A stretch of 64,000 bases of DNA from Osedax fenrisi. Taxonomy: Eukaryota > Annelida > Polychaeta > Sabellida > Siboglinidae. The DNA lies in the NCBI GenBank assembly GCA_964019155.1, contig OZ025243.1, positions 14,792,261-14,856,260 of the forward strand, in the 5' to 3' direction. The position numbers and the translations under genes are program-made. Below are positions 24,594 to 36,779 of this stretch, in pieces. How positions within the stretch are numbered: position 1 is the first letter of the stretch; each line of letters opens with the position of its first letter. The notes beneath the pieces are model-generated. The model saw only the letters and a program-made list of their open reading frames with translations. It made no database searches and was not told where the DNA came from.

Positions 24594-24886
24594 ATCGCCT
24601 ACGTACGATATAATTTCACACCACATCACGTGACACGGCAAGCATTGTACGGATCGTGAGTGAACTGCCCTTCATACTTGTACAATGGGAATGCACATCG
24701 TACGTGGGTCGCGGGACAATACCAATAAGTAGAATGTGTTGTTTTTGATTTCCTATTGTTGATCAACTTAATCAACACAAGAGAAAAACAAAAACTACGT
24801 GGGATCTAATATGGAACATATATTTTTCTATTTGTTGACTGTTACAATAGTATATATAACCCAGGCTCACATAGTATATATATAAC

Positions 24887-24961
24887 TGCCTGTGTTGCTC
24901 AGTTGGATAAAGAGTCAGATACACAAGCAGTAGGACATGGGTTCGATCCTCGTCCGGATCA
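24887..24961 (+). repeat. tRNA-like A/B-box sequence, copy B
   Basis: This is the best-preserved copy. An A-box-like TTGCTCAGTTGG (about 24895) is followed 45 bp later by a consensus B box, GGTTCGATCC (24940-24949). The spacing suits internal pol III promotion. The anticodon arm and acceptor stem do not fold properly, so a tRNA-derived SINE head or pseudogene is the best reading. Confidence 0.6.
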
Positions 24962-25149
24962 TTAAAATATGTATTATATAATATTAAGAAGAGATCTTAT
25001 TGTGTATAAATAAATGATCGGCTCTCGTTAAAATCTTGGATGCCTTAACATGAGAGCGGCTTATAGGATACATTATAGCCATATATAAGTGAGAATTCAT
25101 CTAAGTTCCTGGATGGGATAAAAGGACTCCACCAAATAAAAATAACCAT

Positions 25150-26880
25150 ATATATATTTATTTATTTTATTTATTTATATATAGATTATTGACTTTAAAA
25201 ACACACGATATTATAGGCGTCGTTAGATAATAAAAAACAAAAATAAATAGAAAACGAATAATAAAATAGGACGAATTACAATGATTTAAAATAGACATAC
25301 AGTTTACGTATAAACAATTAAAGTAATGTTATACAACGAATATCATATGGCAGTGAATTCCAGATTTTGGAGCATTAACCATGAAAGCTGATTCAGAGTA
25401 TTCCAACTATGTAGAGTGTTTCACCAACATCATTACGTGGCACTTCCGACTGGAATTGTTCGAACTCTGAATAATACTAGATTGAGATAGATATTCAGGA
25501 AATCCACGGTGTATTTCCTTATGTGTAATACACAATAGCCTATGTATACACATATATCTAAACTTAAGCCAGCCTAATTATCTCATTAAATCAGGTATAT
25601 AAACTATTGAGGCAAAGTTTATTTTATATAATATACGTATAGAATGACTTTGAATACGTTCAAGTTTATACATAAGGTTGACAGGTAAATTACATAATAA
25701 TGAACAGTAGTATATAAGTCTACTGAATACTAGCGAGTAAATTAAGCATTTAATCATGACGAAAGTATGCTTATAACGAAATTTTCAAATATTACATAGA
25801 AAATAGTCGGCAGTGCGAATCATATTATTAATATGTGGAGAATAGGCTTGGTGAGAGGTTATAGTGAAACCGAGGGTAGTTATAGATTCAGAAGTTGAAA
25901 GATAGAGTAGAAAAGGATGAGTGATTGATAGAGTAGAAATGGGTCTAGAAAATATGATAGTATCAGTTTTAGTAATATCTAAGGAGATAGAGTTATGAGA
26001 TAACCATTCAGTGAGATCAGTAATACAATTAAACATAGACATTTTATATCAGATTAGAATCACTAGAACTGGGAAATGACGTATATGTCTGTAGATCATC
26101 GGCATAAATATAATAGTGAATATTGGGATATCTGTAAAAAAATTATTTAATAGGAAGAATATAAATAATGAACTATAGAACAAGAACAGAGCCTTGTGGA
26201 ACATCATGTATATTAACATAAGGAGGAGACAACGAGGAGTTAATATTCACCGAAGATGTTCTAGATGAAACAAAATACATAAACAAACTGTGGACTTGAC
26301 GGTATAGCAATTTAATTAAGTATAATGGAAAGAATATTGTGATATAGAGTATCAAAAGCACTAGATAAGTCAAGTATCACGAGATAGCATGGGGCTTTAT
26401 TATCAAGATATAAGAGAATATCATTAATGATTAAAGTAAGGGCAGTTTCGGTACTACGATGAGGAAGATACACACTTTGATATTTATCAACAATAGCATT
26501 TGAGGTAATGTAATTAATAAGTTGAGTGGACACAAATCATTCTAAGGTCTTAGCTATTGATGATGTCTGGGATATTGAATGGTAACTTGATAAATTAGTT
26601 AGTAAATCGGAATAATATATGAATATTTCATGGAGTGTGGAACAATAGATGATATAAGAGATATATGAATGATTTCAGTTATAAGTCCAATAAAATATGG
26701 TGATAATGAACGAAGTAGATTGAGTGGAATTAGATCAAGTGGGGAATTAGTTTTCAAGGATGTCATCTGAGAGAGTACAAATTCATGTGTGGGAAGCGTT
26801 AAACATGACCAAATAATTTAGATTGGATGTTAAATTGAGAATAAGTCATGTCGGAGAATTTTCTATTTAGAATTTAACGA
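25150..26880 (-). pseudogene. CR1/L2-like LINE relic, copy B
   Basis: Counterpart of 9386-11120, with clearer frames: LINYITSNAIVDKYQSVYLP and RSTETALTLIINDIL, then LDLSSAFDTLYHNIL (about 26340-26530), PPYVNIHDVPQGSVLVL (about 26173-26220, canonical GVPQGSVLGP), and ITDLTEWLSHNSISLDITKT through TADYFLCNI (25785-26042). The TTTA-type 3' tail lies at 25156-25178. Several frameshifts and loss of the 5' half make it inactive. Confidence 0.85.
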
Positions 26881-27600
26881 TAAGTTAATTATTTTTTACG
26901 ATGAAGTGATCATTAATCAAACGTGTTGGGTATTAGGTTATTAATAACAATTGTATCAATGATATAACTGTATATTTATTATTTTACATTCTATGTAACT
27001 TTATTAAATATAGTAATTAATTTTAATTATTATAATTATTCGTATTAATTAAGGTTAACCTATAAATAATATGGAATATATTGGGAAATACTAGTACATC
27101 TCCTATTTTTAAATTTGTATGAACTGTTCTGCTATTTATAGTAAGTTACTCTTCTATTTATATACATGTATACTTGTATATCATGAGAAATTCGTCTTCA
27201 GAAAATATCAAATTGAATAACGTACACTGTATATCTGGCACTATCCTGAAGAATCATCCCATATCTAAATATATAGTAGACTATATTTAGAGGAGAGTCT
27301 GGAAAATGATGTGAAAAGAAGATCGGATAGAACTATAAAGTAAAATTATTGATTTATACTTAATCAACAATAATACAAATAAAACATATCTGATAGTAAC
27401 ATAACTTATCAATACAGAAACTGGAATATGGTTAAAGCATTCAACGAAGTATACTTTGTTATAACGAATGATTGTATGTTATGTACTTTAAACTGTTAAT
27501 GATAAACAACATATATGTATATATATATACTTTAAACGGTTAATCAACCACGATAATGCATTATTTTGGTTTATTAACCAATAGTTAAAATAGTTAGAAG

Positions 27601-27624
<24 letters not shown>

Positions 27625-27634
<10 letters not shown>

Positions 27635-27735
27635 CAAGTGAATAACCCAGCTAATAGTAATAGACTCACAATAGCAATATAATATCACATATAATAGCCT
27701 AAAATGTTTATATTGTGCTATTATACTGCTATAAT
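27625..27735. repeat. AATAGC repeat, 5' flank of R2-like relic, copy B
   Basis: TATACAAGTGAATAACCCAG, then a CTAATAG...AATAGC series, GCCTAAAATGTTTATATTGT and GCTATTATACTGCT. It is a direct repeat of the sequence just 3' of the R2-like relic (from about 29930). Copy A keeps only TGCTGCTAT at this junction, so it has lost about 490 bp (B 27232-27722). Confidence 0.7.
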
Positions 27736-29865
27736 TAATGAAATGCCAATGGAGTGAGTTAATAAGTAAGCCATCTATTCCATTTAACCACTTACTTGTT
27801 AATAATAGTAATGCATAGATACATCCAATTACGATAAACGAAGTAAAGTCATGTTACAGCACATTACACGACGGCGCCCGGGAATAGATGGTCTTAAAAA
27901 AATACGATTAAACTAAAATTGGGTTAAATAATATTACAGCTCGCTTTAATATTTATCTCGTATCGTCTACTGAACCTCCCGCATTTAAATTAGGCCAAAT
28001 AACTTGAATCCCTAAAACTAAGCACAGTACTGAGCCGTCACAGTATCGTCCAATAACTATGTCATCGATATTCTGTAGACTATATCATAACATTTTGGCA
28101 CGAAGAATTGAAAACACAATTAGTCTTAATCCACTGCAAAAATATTGTGTTAGATGTAATGGGATTGCTGAGAATATATTTGTACTTAAAACATTATATA
28201 TCAGCATACAAATGTATTACGCCCATTGAAGATGTGTTTGTTGGATGTTTCTAAATCTTTTGATACAGTATCTCACAACTCAATTGTTGCATTATCAGAA
28301 AGAGTAGGGACTCCTAAAATGTATACCATATTGCATACTTATTCTGATTGTTCAACTCAATTTAAATATAAAAACGGAGTATCACGTAGTATACCAGTCA
28401 ATCGTCAGTAAAACAAGATGACCCAATGTCTCCGGCTATTTTTAACTCTATTATATATTATGTAACTGATAATATGCCATGTAATATTAATTTACAAGTA
28501 AATAGTATACTATTGTATACAATAAGCCATATGGCATTATCAGATGATCTGGTTATATTTACTAATGATGATGTAATGATGCCAAATAAAGTTTATCATG
28601 TTTTATTTTAACTAACTCAGTATGGTTAAACGTTAACAAGTCAAAATTCGCTATATTGAATATAAGTATTAACCCAAAGAAAAAAAAATACCTTGACTTT
28701 CTCTAACGTATATATTAAATTCATTAAACATGATGGACAGAATTATTCGGTCGTTCATCAGACGTTGGCTTCGACTACCTTCAGATACTTCACTCGGTGT
28801 ATTCTACGCACCTAGTAGTATCGGTGGGATAGCTATCAATCGTATTTCTCTGGCAATACCGGTGCTGCGGCTAAAAAAGATGTCATCTATTTGAAGGAAT
28901 GATGACACTATTATTAAAACTATTTCCGATAGCGTTATTCTAAAATGGTCTACACCTATAGGTCTCGTCGTATGATCTATAGATCATACGATGAATACAC
29001 GTTTGTTGATAACAAGTCCATAAATAAATATAATTCAATATATTTATTTAATTATATCGATGGTAAGTGATTATCAATAGGCACGCATAGTCCTTTTTAT
29101 CAATAATTGGTAACTTCTCCTATAAAGGTGTTTTCTGGTCGTGATTTTGTAGATATGGTAAAGCTTAAACACGGTCTACTGTATACACATTACAGATGTA
29201 GACGTATGTTTCCAAGTATAAATAAAACTGATTAAGGTTTGAGGGTGCAATTATAGATATAGTGCCTAAATCACATTATGTAAACCTGTCGATTTAATTA
29301 TAATAACATTATTCACAGGAATAATTACGTTAACGATATATTAATCACTCTACTGAATAAGTACACATTTAAAACTATACTAGAACCACACATATGAATC
29401 CAACTTACTTACGAAAACCCGACTTACAGGCATATATGTATACAGAAATGATATTGTTTATATTATAGATACGCAGATTTCAACTGATAAAATATATACT
29501 GATACCAATACCGACACAAAACTGACTAATATAACACACCTGGAATACTCTGTTATGTTAAACAACTTACCTGTGCAAAGCAGGCTAAATTAAGATTCTT
29601 GTAAGAACTGGCGTGGCATACCCTCCTCCCTAACATCTAAAGCCATATATTCGTTAGGCCTGAGGAAGCATGATATTACGCTACGCAGTATTCGTGTTAT
29701 GACAGGCAGTCTAAATAGTTATCGTAAATACTGCTACAATGGTTTATTGTAAAATCCTTAATTATCTAGCCTATCCCTTGCCTACTTCGTCATATTTGTA
29801 TTAATATGTTTTACGTTAATAAATGGGATAATTGTCTCTAGTTATTAACCATTGTCCGAAAAAAA
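27735..29865 (+). pseudogene. R2-like LINE relic (RLE type), copy B
   Basis: Counterpart of 11500-13870. DGAPGIDG-type sequence (about 27870, frame-interrupted), MCLLDVSKSFDTVSHNSIVA with LSERVGTP (28229-28310), NRQ..QDDPMSPAIFNSII (about 28400-28440), IRSFIRRWLRLPSDTSLGVF (28742-28805), RKPDLQAY (about 29413) and, in another frame, DIVYIIDTQISTD (about 29448-29490). The KPD...D arrangement resembles the catalytic core of the R2-clade restriction-like endonuclease. A central part of the palm is deleted (about 28680) and frames are broken. Confidence 0.8.
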
Positions 29866-29937
29866 ATATATATATATATAATAATAATAATATTTATTAG
29901 AAGAATTTTAATAATTTGTATATACATGTGTATATAC

Positions 29938-30175
29938 AAGTGAATAACCCAGCTAACAGTAACAGCCTCATAATAGCAACATAATAGCATATATAATAGC
30001 CTCAAATGTTTACATTATAATGTTATTATAATTAAGCATATATACTATTATTCTGCTATTATGTTGCAATTAAATGTCTAATATGCACTTATTATGCTGC
30101 TATTAATGTTAAAAGTATATTATACTGCTATTATGTTGCTATTCTAATAATAGCAACATAATAGCTGCATAGTAT
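29938..30175. repeat. AATAGC inverted-repeat element, 3' of R2-like relic, copy B
   Basis: Fuller than in copy A: AACCCAGCTAACAGTAACAG, AATAGCAACATAATAGC, GCCTCAAATGTTTACATTAT, then inverted GCTATTATGTTGCAATT and GCTATTATGTTGCTATTC. It shares the arm sequence of the 5.6-6.1 kb fold-back. Confidence 0.75.
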
Positions 30176-30821
30176 ATATATGGTATACATAGTATACATA
30201 TATGGGATAGTTAATATAATTAATCATTACTATAGTAACAATTGTAATCGTACTATGGTATACTAGTATTGTTAGTAGTTATATTAAAAAGTCTGCATGC
30301 TTTATATTTGTAAGTGTTACTCTGCAGAATACAATATATTATAATAATTAATGAAATAAAACATGTAATTTAAACAAATTAAATATTTATTAATGAGAAT
30401 TAATTGAATAATTGCGTTCTCCCTTTCTTCATACTTTAATACATGCATACCGGATTGAATAACAAAGGAATTGATATAGATTTGTAAATACAATAAAGTA
30501 TATTAATACACACCACTAAACAAGGATATTCTACTGTCTATAGATACGGTATACCGTATTCATATTTACCGCTAATTATTAACAACACATAATGAATAAT
30601 ACTGTTTCTAAACCCACTACACAATATACCATATATGGTATGTATATTATATATATTTATATAATTATTATTATTGAAATACAAGTGTACATAAATAATA
30701 GAAAATAATAAATTATGAAATATACGGTAAATATAATTACATATATTATATAAAAATAAGATAGGTGCATATATATATGTATATATATAGTAATATGTAT
30801 ACGGTATAACATATAACAATA

Positions 30822-33800
30822 AGTAAAAAGTAAAAATATAATATATAAATAGTATAAAAAGTAAAATATAAAATATATAAAAAGTAACAAAAGTAAAAAT
30901 ATAATATATAAATAGTATCAAAAGTAAAAATATAATATATAAATAGTATCAAAAGTAAAATATAAAATATAATATATAAATAGTATAAAAAGTAAAAATA
31001 TAATATATAAATAGTATCAAAAGTAAAAATATATAATATATAAATAGTATCAACAGTACAAAGTAAAAATATAATATATAAATGATATCCAAAGTAAAAT
31101 TAAAATATATAAATAGTATCAAAAGTAAAAATATAATATATAAATAGTATCAAAAGTAAAATATAAAATATATAAAAGTATCAAAAGTAAAAATATAATA
31201 TATAAAAAGTAACAAAAGTAAAAATATAATATATAAATAGTATCAAAAGTAAAAATATATAATATATAAATAGTATCAAAAGTATCAAAAGTAAAAATAT
31301 AATATATGAAAAGAAACAAAAGTAAAAATATAATATATAAATAGTATCAAAAGTAAAAAGTAATAATATAATATATAAATAGTATAAAAAGTAAAATATG
31401 AAATATATACAAGTATCAAAAGTAAAAATATAATATATAAAAAGTAACAAAAGTAAAAATATAATATATAAATAGTATCAAAAGTAAAAATATATAATAT
31501 ATAAATAGTATCAAAAGTAAAAATATAATATATAAATAATATCAAAAGTAAAAATATATAATATATAAATAGTATCAAAAGTAAAAATATAATATATAAA
31601 TAGTATCAAAAGTAAAAATATATAATATATAAATAGTATCAACAGTACAAAGTAAAAATATAATATATAAATGATATCCAAAGTAAAATATAAAATATAT
31701 AAATAGTATCAAAAGTAAAAATATAATATATAAATAGTATCAAAAGTAAAATATAAAATATATAAAAGTATCAAAAGTAAAAATATAATATATAAAAAGT
31801 AACAAAAGTAAAAATATAATATATAAATAGTATCAAAAGTAAAAATATATAATATATAAATAGTATCAAAAGTATCAAAAGTAAAAATATAATATATGAA
31901 AAGAAACAAAAGTAAAAATATAATATATAAATAGTATCAAAAGTAAAAAGTAATAATATAATATATAAATAGTATAAAAAGTAAAATATGAAATATATAC
32001 AAGTATCAAAAGTAAAAATATAATATATAAAAAGTAACTAAAGTAAAAATATAATATATAAATAGTATCAAAAGTAAAAATATATAATATATAAATAGTA
32101 TCAAAAGTAAAAATATAATATATAAATAATATCAAAAGTAAAAATATATAATATATAAATAGTATCAAAAGTAAAAAGTAAAAATATAATATATAAATAG
32201 TATCAAAAGTAAAAATATAATATATAAATTGTATCAAAAGTAAAATATAAAATATATAAAAGTATCAAAAGTAACAATATAATATATAAAAAGTAACAAA
32301 AGTAAAAATATAATATATGAAAAGAAACAAAAGTAAAAATATAATATATAAATAGTATCAAAAGTAAAATATAAAATATATACAAGTATCAAAAGTAAAA
32401 ATATAATATATAAAATGTAACAAAAGTAAAAATATAATATATAAATAGTATCAAAAGTAAAAATATATAATATATAAATAGTATCAAAAGTAAAAATATA
32501 ATATATAAATAATATCAAAAGTAAAAATATATAATATATAAATAGTATCAAAAGTAAAAAGTAAAAATATAATATATAAATAGTATCAAAAGTAAAAATA
32601 TAATATATAAAAGAACAAAAGTAAAAATATAATATATAAATAGTATCAAAAGTAAAAATATATAATATATAAATAGTATCAAAAGTAAAAAGTAAAAATA
32701 TAATATATAAATAGTATAAAAAGTAAAAATATAATATATAAATAATATCAAAAGTAAAAATATATAATATATAAATAGTATCAAAAGTAAAAAGTAAAAA
32801 TATAATATATAAATAGTATCAAAAGTAAAAATATAATATATAAATAGTATCAAAAGTAAAATATAAAATATATAAAAGTATCAAAAGTAACAATATAATA
32901 TATAAAAAGTAACAAGAGTAAAAATATAATATATAAATAGTATCAAAAGTAAAAAGTAAAAATAAAATATATAAATAGTATACAAAGTAAAAATATAATA
33001 TGTAAATAGTATCAAAAGTAAAAATATAATATATAAATAGTATCAAAAGTAAAAAGTAAAAATATAATATATAAATAGTATAAAAAGTAAAAATATAATA
33101 TATAAATGGTATCAAAAGTAAAATATAAAATATATAAATAGTATCAAAAGTAAAAATATAATATATAAATAGTATCAAAAGTAAAATATAAAATATATAA
33201 AAAGTAACAAAAGTAAAAATATAATATATAAATAGTATCAAAAGTAAAAATATAATATATAAATAGTATAAAAAGTAAAATATAAAATATAATATATAAA
33301 TAGTATAAAAAGTAAAAATATAATATATAAATAGTATCAAAAGTAAAAATATATAATATATAAATAGTATCAAAAGTAAAATATAAAATATATAAAAGTA
33401 TCAAAAGTAAAAATATAATATATAAAAAGTAACAAAAGTAAAAATATAATATATAAATAGTATCAAAAGTAAAAATATATAATATATAAATAGTATCAAA
33501 AGTATCAAAAGTAAAAATATAATATATGAAAAGAAACAAAAGTAAAAATATAATATATAAATAGTATCAAAAGTAAAATATAAAATATATACAAGTATCA
33601 AAAGTAAAAATATAATATATAAAAAGTAACAAAAGTAAAAATATAATATATAAATAGTATAAAAAGTAAAAATATATAATATATAAATAGTATCAAAAGT
33701 AAAAATATAATATATAAATAATATCAAAAGTAAAAATATATAATATATAAATAGAATCAAAAGTAAAAAGTAAAAATATAATATATAAATAGTATCAAAA

Positions 33801-34545
33801 GTAAAAATATAATATATAAATGGTATCAAAAGTAAAATATAAAATATATAAAAGTATCAAAAGTATCAAAAGTAAAAATATAATATATGAAAAGAAACAA
33901 AAGTAAAAATATAATATATAAAAAGTAACAAAAGTAAAAATATAATATATAAATAGTATCAAAAGTAAAATATAAAATATATAAAAGTATCAAAAGTAAA
34001 AATATAATATATGAAAAGAAACAAAAGTAAAAATATAATATATAAATAGTATCAAAAGTAAAAATATATAATATATAAATAGTATCAAAAGTAAAAAGTA
34101 AAAATATAATATATAAATAGTATCAAAAGTAAAATATAAAATATATACAAGTATCAAAAGTAAAAATATAATATATAAAAAGTAACAAAAGTAAAAATAT
34201 AATATATAAATAGTATAAAAAGTAAAAATATAATATATAAATAGTATCAAAAGTAAAATATAAAATATATAAATAGTATCAAAAGTAAAAATATAATATA
34301 TAAATAGTATCAAAAGTAAAATATAAAATATATAAATAGTATCAAAAGTAAAAATATAATATATAAATAGTAACAAAAGTAAAAATATAATATATAAATA
34401 GTATCAAAAGTAAAAATATATAATATATAAATAGTATCAAAAGTAAAAAGTAAAAATATAATATATAAATAGTATAAAAAGTAAAAATATAATATATAAA
34501 AAGTATCAAAAATAAAAATATATAATAAATAATTAATATCAAAAT
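30822..34545. repeat. ~31-bp AT-rich satellite, copy B array
   Basis: Same satellite as 14770-18765. Higher-order structure is clear: the block with CAACAGTACAAAGTAAAAAT and AAATGATATCCAAAG recurs about 590 bp apart (about 31050 and 31640). The AAGATAGGTGCATATATATG spacer bounds it near 30757 and, as AAGATATGTG, near 34561. Open frames inside are artefacts. Confidence 0.92.
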
Positions 34546-34724
34546 AAAAAATATATAAAAATAAGATATGTGCATATATATGTATATATATAGTAATATG
34601 TATACGGTATAACATATAACATAGTTCACATTCAATTCAAATTCACATTCAACATAGCTCTCTTTAACTCACATTTGATATCCACGCACATACAACATAC
34701 CCATACATCCCTACATCCTATTAA

Positions 34725-34910
34725 TTATTCTACTTTAATTTCAAATAATTCATTGTCGTCATTTCCTTCATAATCCTCGTAGAATATCCCATACTCTAAA
34801 TCTATTCTCTGTATATGCATAGCTTGCAGCTTCCTTGCAAGTGTTATTGAGAGCTTGAACAAAATTAAGGTTATCACCATGGAGAACACCTCTTTCCATC
34901 TTATGATCAT
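34725..34910 (-). CDS. 61-codon open frame, possible small membrane protein or exon (copy B)
   Basis: Second copy of the frame at 18957-19142. It differs at four residues (K to T, R to M, I to R, V to E), each from a single base change, with no synonymous change seen. The hydrophobic segment and acidic tail are kept, as is the upstream CCTACAG acceptor-like site. Divergence is low, but substitutions look unconstrained. No family recognised. Confidence 0.35.
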   Translation of the reverse strand: MIIRWKEVFSMVITLILFKLSITLARKLQAMHIQRIDLEYGIFYEDYEGNDDNELFEIKVE

Positions 34911-35035
34911 ATTTATAACTTGTACCTGTAGGAGTGAAGGAATAATTTTATTTTAATGAAAATAAATTAGTATTAATAATTAAACTTATGTATTCATATA
35001 TCCATATAGTATACTATGGTTAGTTTTTTTTTAAT

Positions 35036-35130
35036 TACACATACACACACCCACATACACACACATACACACACATACACACACTCAAACACATACACAT
35101 ATACACACCCACATACACACATATATACAT
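35036..35130. repeat. (CACATA)n-type microsatellite, copy B
   Basis: Counterpart of 19266-19365, with slightly different repeat numbers. Confidence 0.85.
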
Positions 35131-35377
35131 ATATAGTACAATTGGTTTTATCTAATACCATATACCGAAATCCGGGTATAAGTTATGAACAGTGACATTT
35201 TACTAGTATATTAGTACACAAATGTATTTTTATAAACCTACATCTCTATAATATATAATATATTATATATTATAGAGATATTATATCTTATAATATATAC
35301 ATTAAGTGACAAATCTGTAGTAATGACAAACAAAGATAAGCGAGTTAAGCATTAGTTAATACCGGTGTCGTTGACGT

Positions 35378-36252
35378 GTGTGTATCAGCTGCAGTGTCAC
35401 TAATAGTATTAACAGTGCAGTTAGTATTAACGTAATACATGTATACCACCACCCTTATACTAGCCAGGTGAAGTACGTGTACAATATAGCTTAACCTCTG
35501 CTACCTATAGGTACATATATGTAATGATGGGTGTGCTTGCATGGGTATCCGTAGTGAGTGGTGTGTTGTCATGGTAACTACGGTGAGGCAATCGTTCACT
35601 ACTACCACTACCCCCTGGTGGTAACTTGTGTTGATACTTTAGTGGGCGTGTTTAGGAGATTATACTTTACATGTATATCTGTATTAACTTATGTATAAGT
35701 ATTAAGAGGCGACATGTTTACATGAAGATAGGTGAAGGTATCGTTATTAAAGGTAGTGTTTAATATTATTATTATTATTATTAATAATAATATTTTTGAT
35801 GGATAAATAAAATGCAGATATTTTGTATTCATACATTAAAAGAAACATAAAAAAAGAAAAAAATGAATAAACAATACTAATATATACTGTTAAATTTCAA
35901 GATAATAGTTGAAATGTCGTCATTTGAAAGTAATAACACGTGTAGTACATATAATATCAACTGGTAAAGCATTCCTTGATGTAGGTACGGCAATAGCAAT
36001 AGCAGGATAACCGTGCACATAATTGTTCATCTTAATAGCATTATATATGGAGATTATTAAGTATAATACTATTAATAGTATTCGCTAGATATATCATATA
36101 TGATGCCGAATCTATATAAATAGATTTGTGAGAAAGGTACGATAATCTATATTTAGATGGTGATCGGAATGTCAAACATGTGATCACGTGATGGCCGTAA
36201 TTGACACATGTTTACTTCTATTCAGTTTGATTAATATGAATACAGCACTATG
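35378..36252. other. Conserved non-coding segment of the unit, copy B
   Basis: Matches 20079-20980. The empty site for copy A's RNase H-LINE insertion is the single TCGTTGACGT at 35368-35377, just before this segment. No gene identified. Confidence 0.5.
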
Positions 36253-36259
36253 CTTAATA

Positions 36260-36713
36260 CAAAGATTTTCCGAAGGAAAGATATAACACTTACGCGAAAT
36301 CGTGTAATTCTAATTTGTATACAAAATACCCTGGTGCCACCTATAGCGGGTTACTTTTAGGAACTATGCGTTGTTTATAATGTAAATTCGTATTTAACTA
36401 TACACTTTTAAAATGTTAAATAATATGCTTTAAATTAATATTTATATGATGAAAACTAAGTGTTCATTACTAATATATAACAAACAAATATGATATGTAT
36501 GTTTTAAATGCTATAAGTATATATTTAGTGAGTAAAAGCTAATGTATATTGCATGTAATTTAATAGAGCAATGAAAACATTGTTGTATGCAAACAGAGCC
36601 GAACCTAAATCTATTTCAGTGATTTCGATACTACTGCTAGCAGCGGTTGGGGCTATAACTAAATTACGTTGCATGCATAGGCAGTGTTATATCTTTGCTT
36701 CGCAAAATCTTTG
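36260..36713. mobile_element. 454-bp TIR element private to copy B
   Basis: The ends CAAAGATTTTCCGAAGGAAA and, reverse-complemented, CAAAGATTTTGCGAAGCAAA match over about 31 bp (into GATATAACACT). CTTAATA is duplicated at 36253-36259 and 36714-36720 and occurs once in copy A (20975-20981). The 7-bp duplication may be 8 bp (GCTTAATA) if the terminal G belongs to the target, so hAT-like is possible. No transposase; the short frame at 36571-36759 crosses the right end and is not meaningful. Confidence 0.85.
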
Positions 36714-36779
36714 CTTAATATATGCTATCATGACCATTATATATAACTTAATTATATGAATAACGTATATACCATAATT

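Noticed and set aside
24887..24961. Functional tRNA gene
   Set aside because: The A and B boxes are good, but no proper acceptor or anticodon stem can be drawn, and the three copies differ in structural positions. Called tRNA-like or SINE head instead.
36571..36759. 62-codon plus-strand frame MKTLLYANRAEPK...
   Set aside because: It crosses the right TIR and duplicated site of the 454-bp element into unit sequence, so it cannot be a conserved gene.
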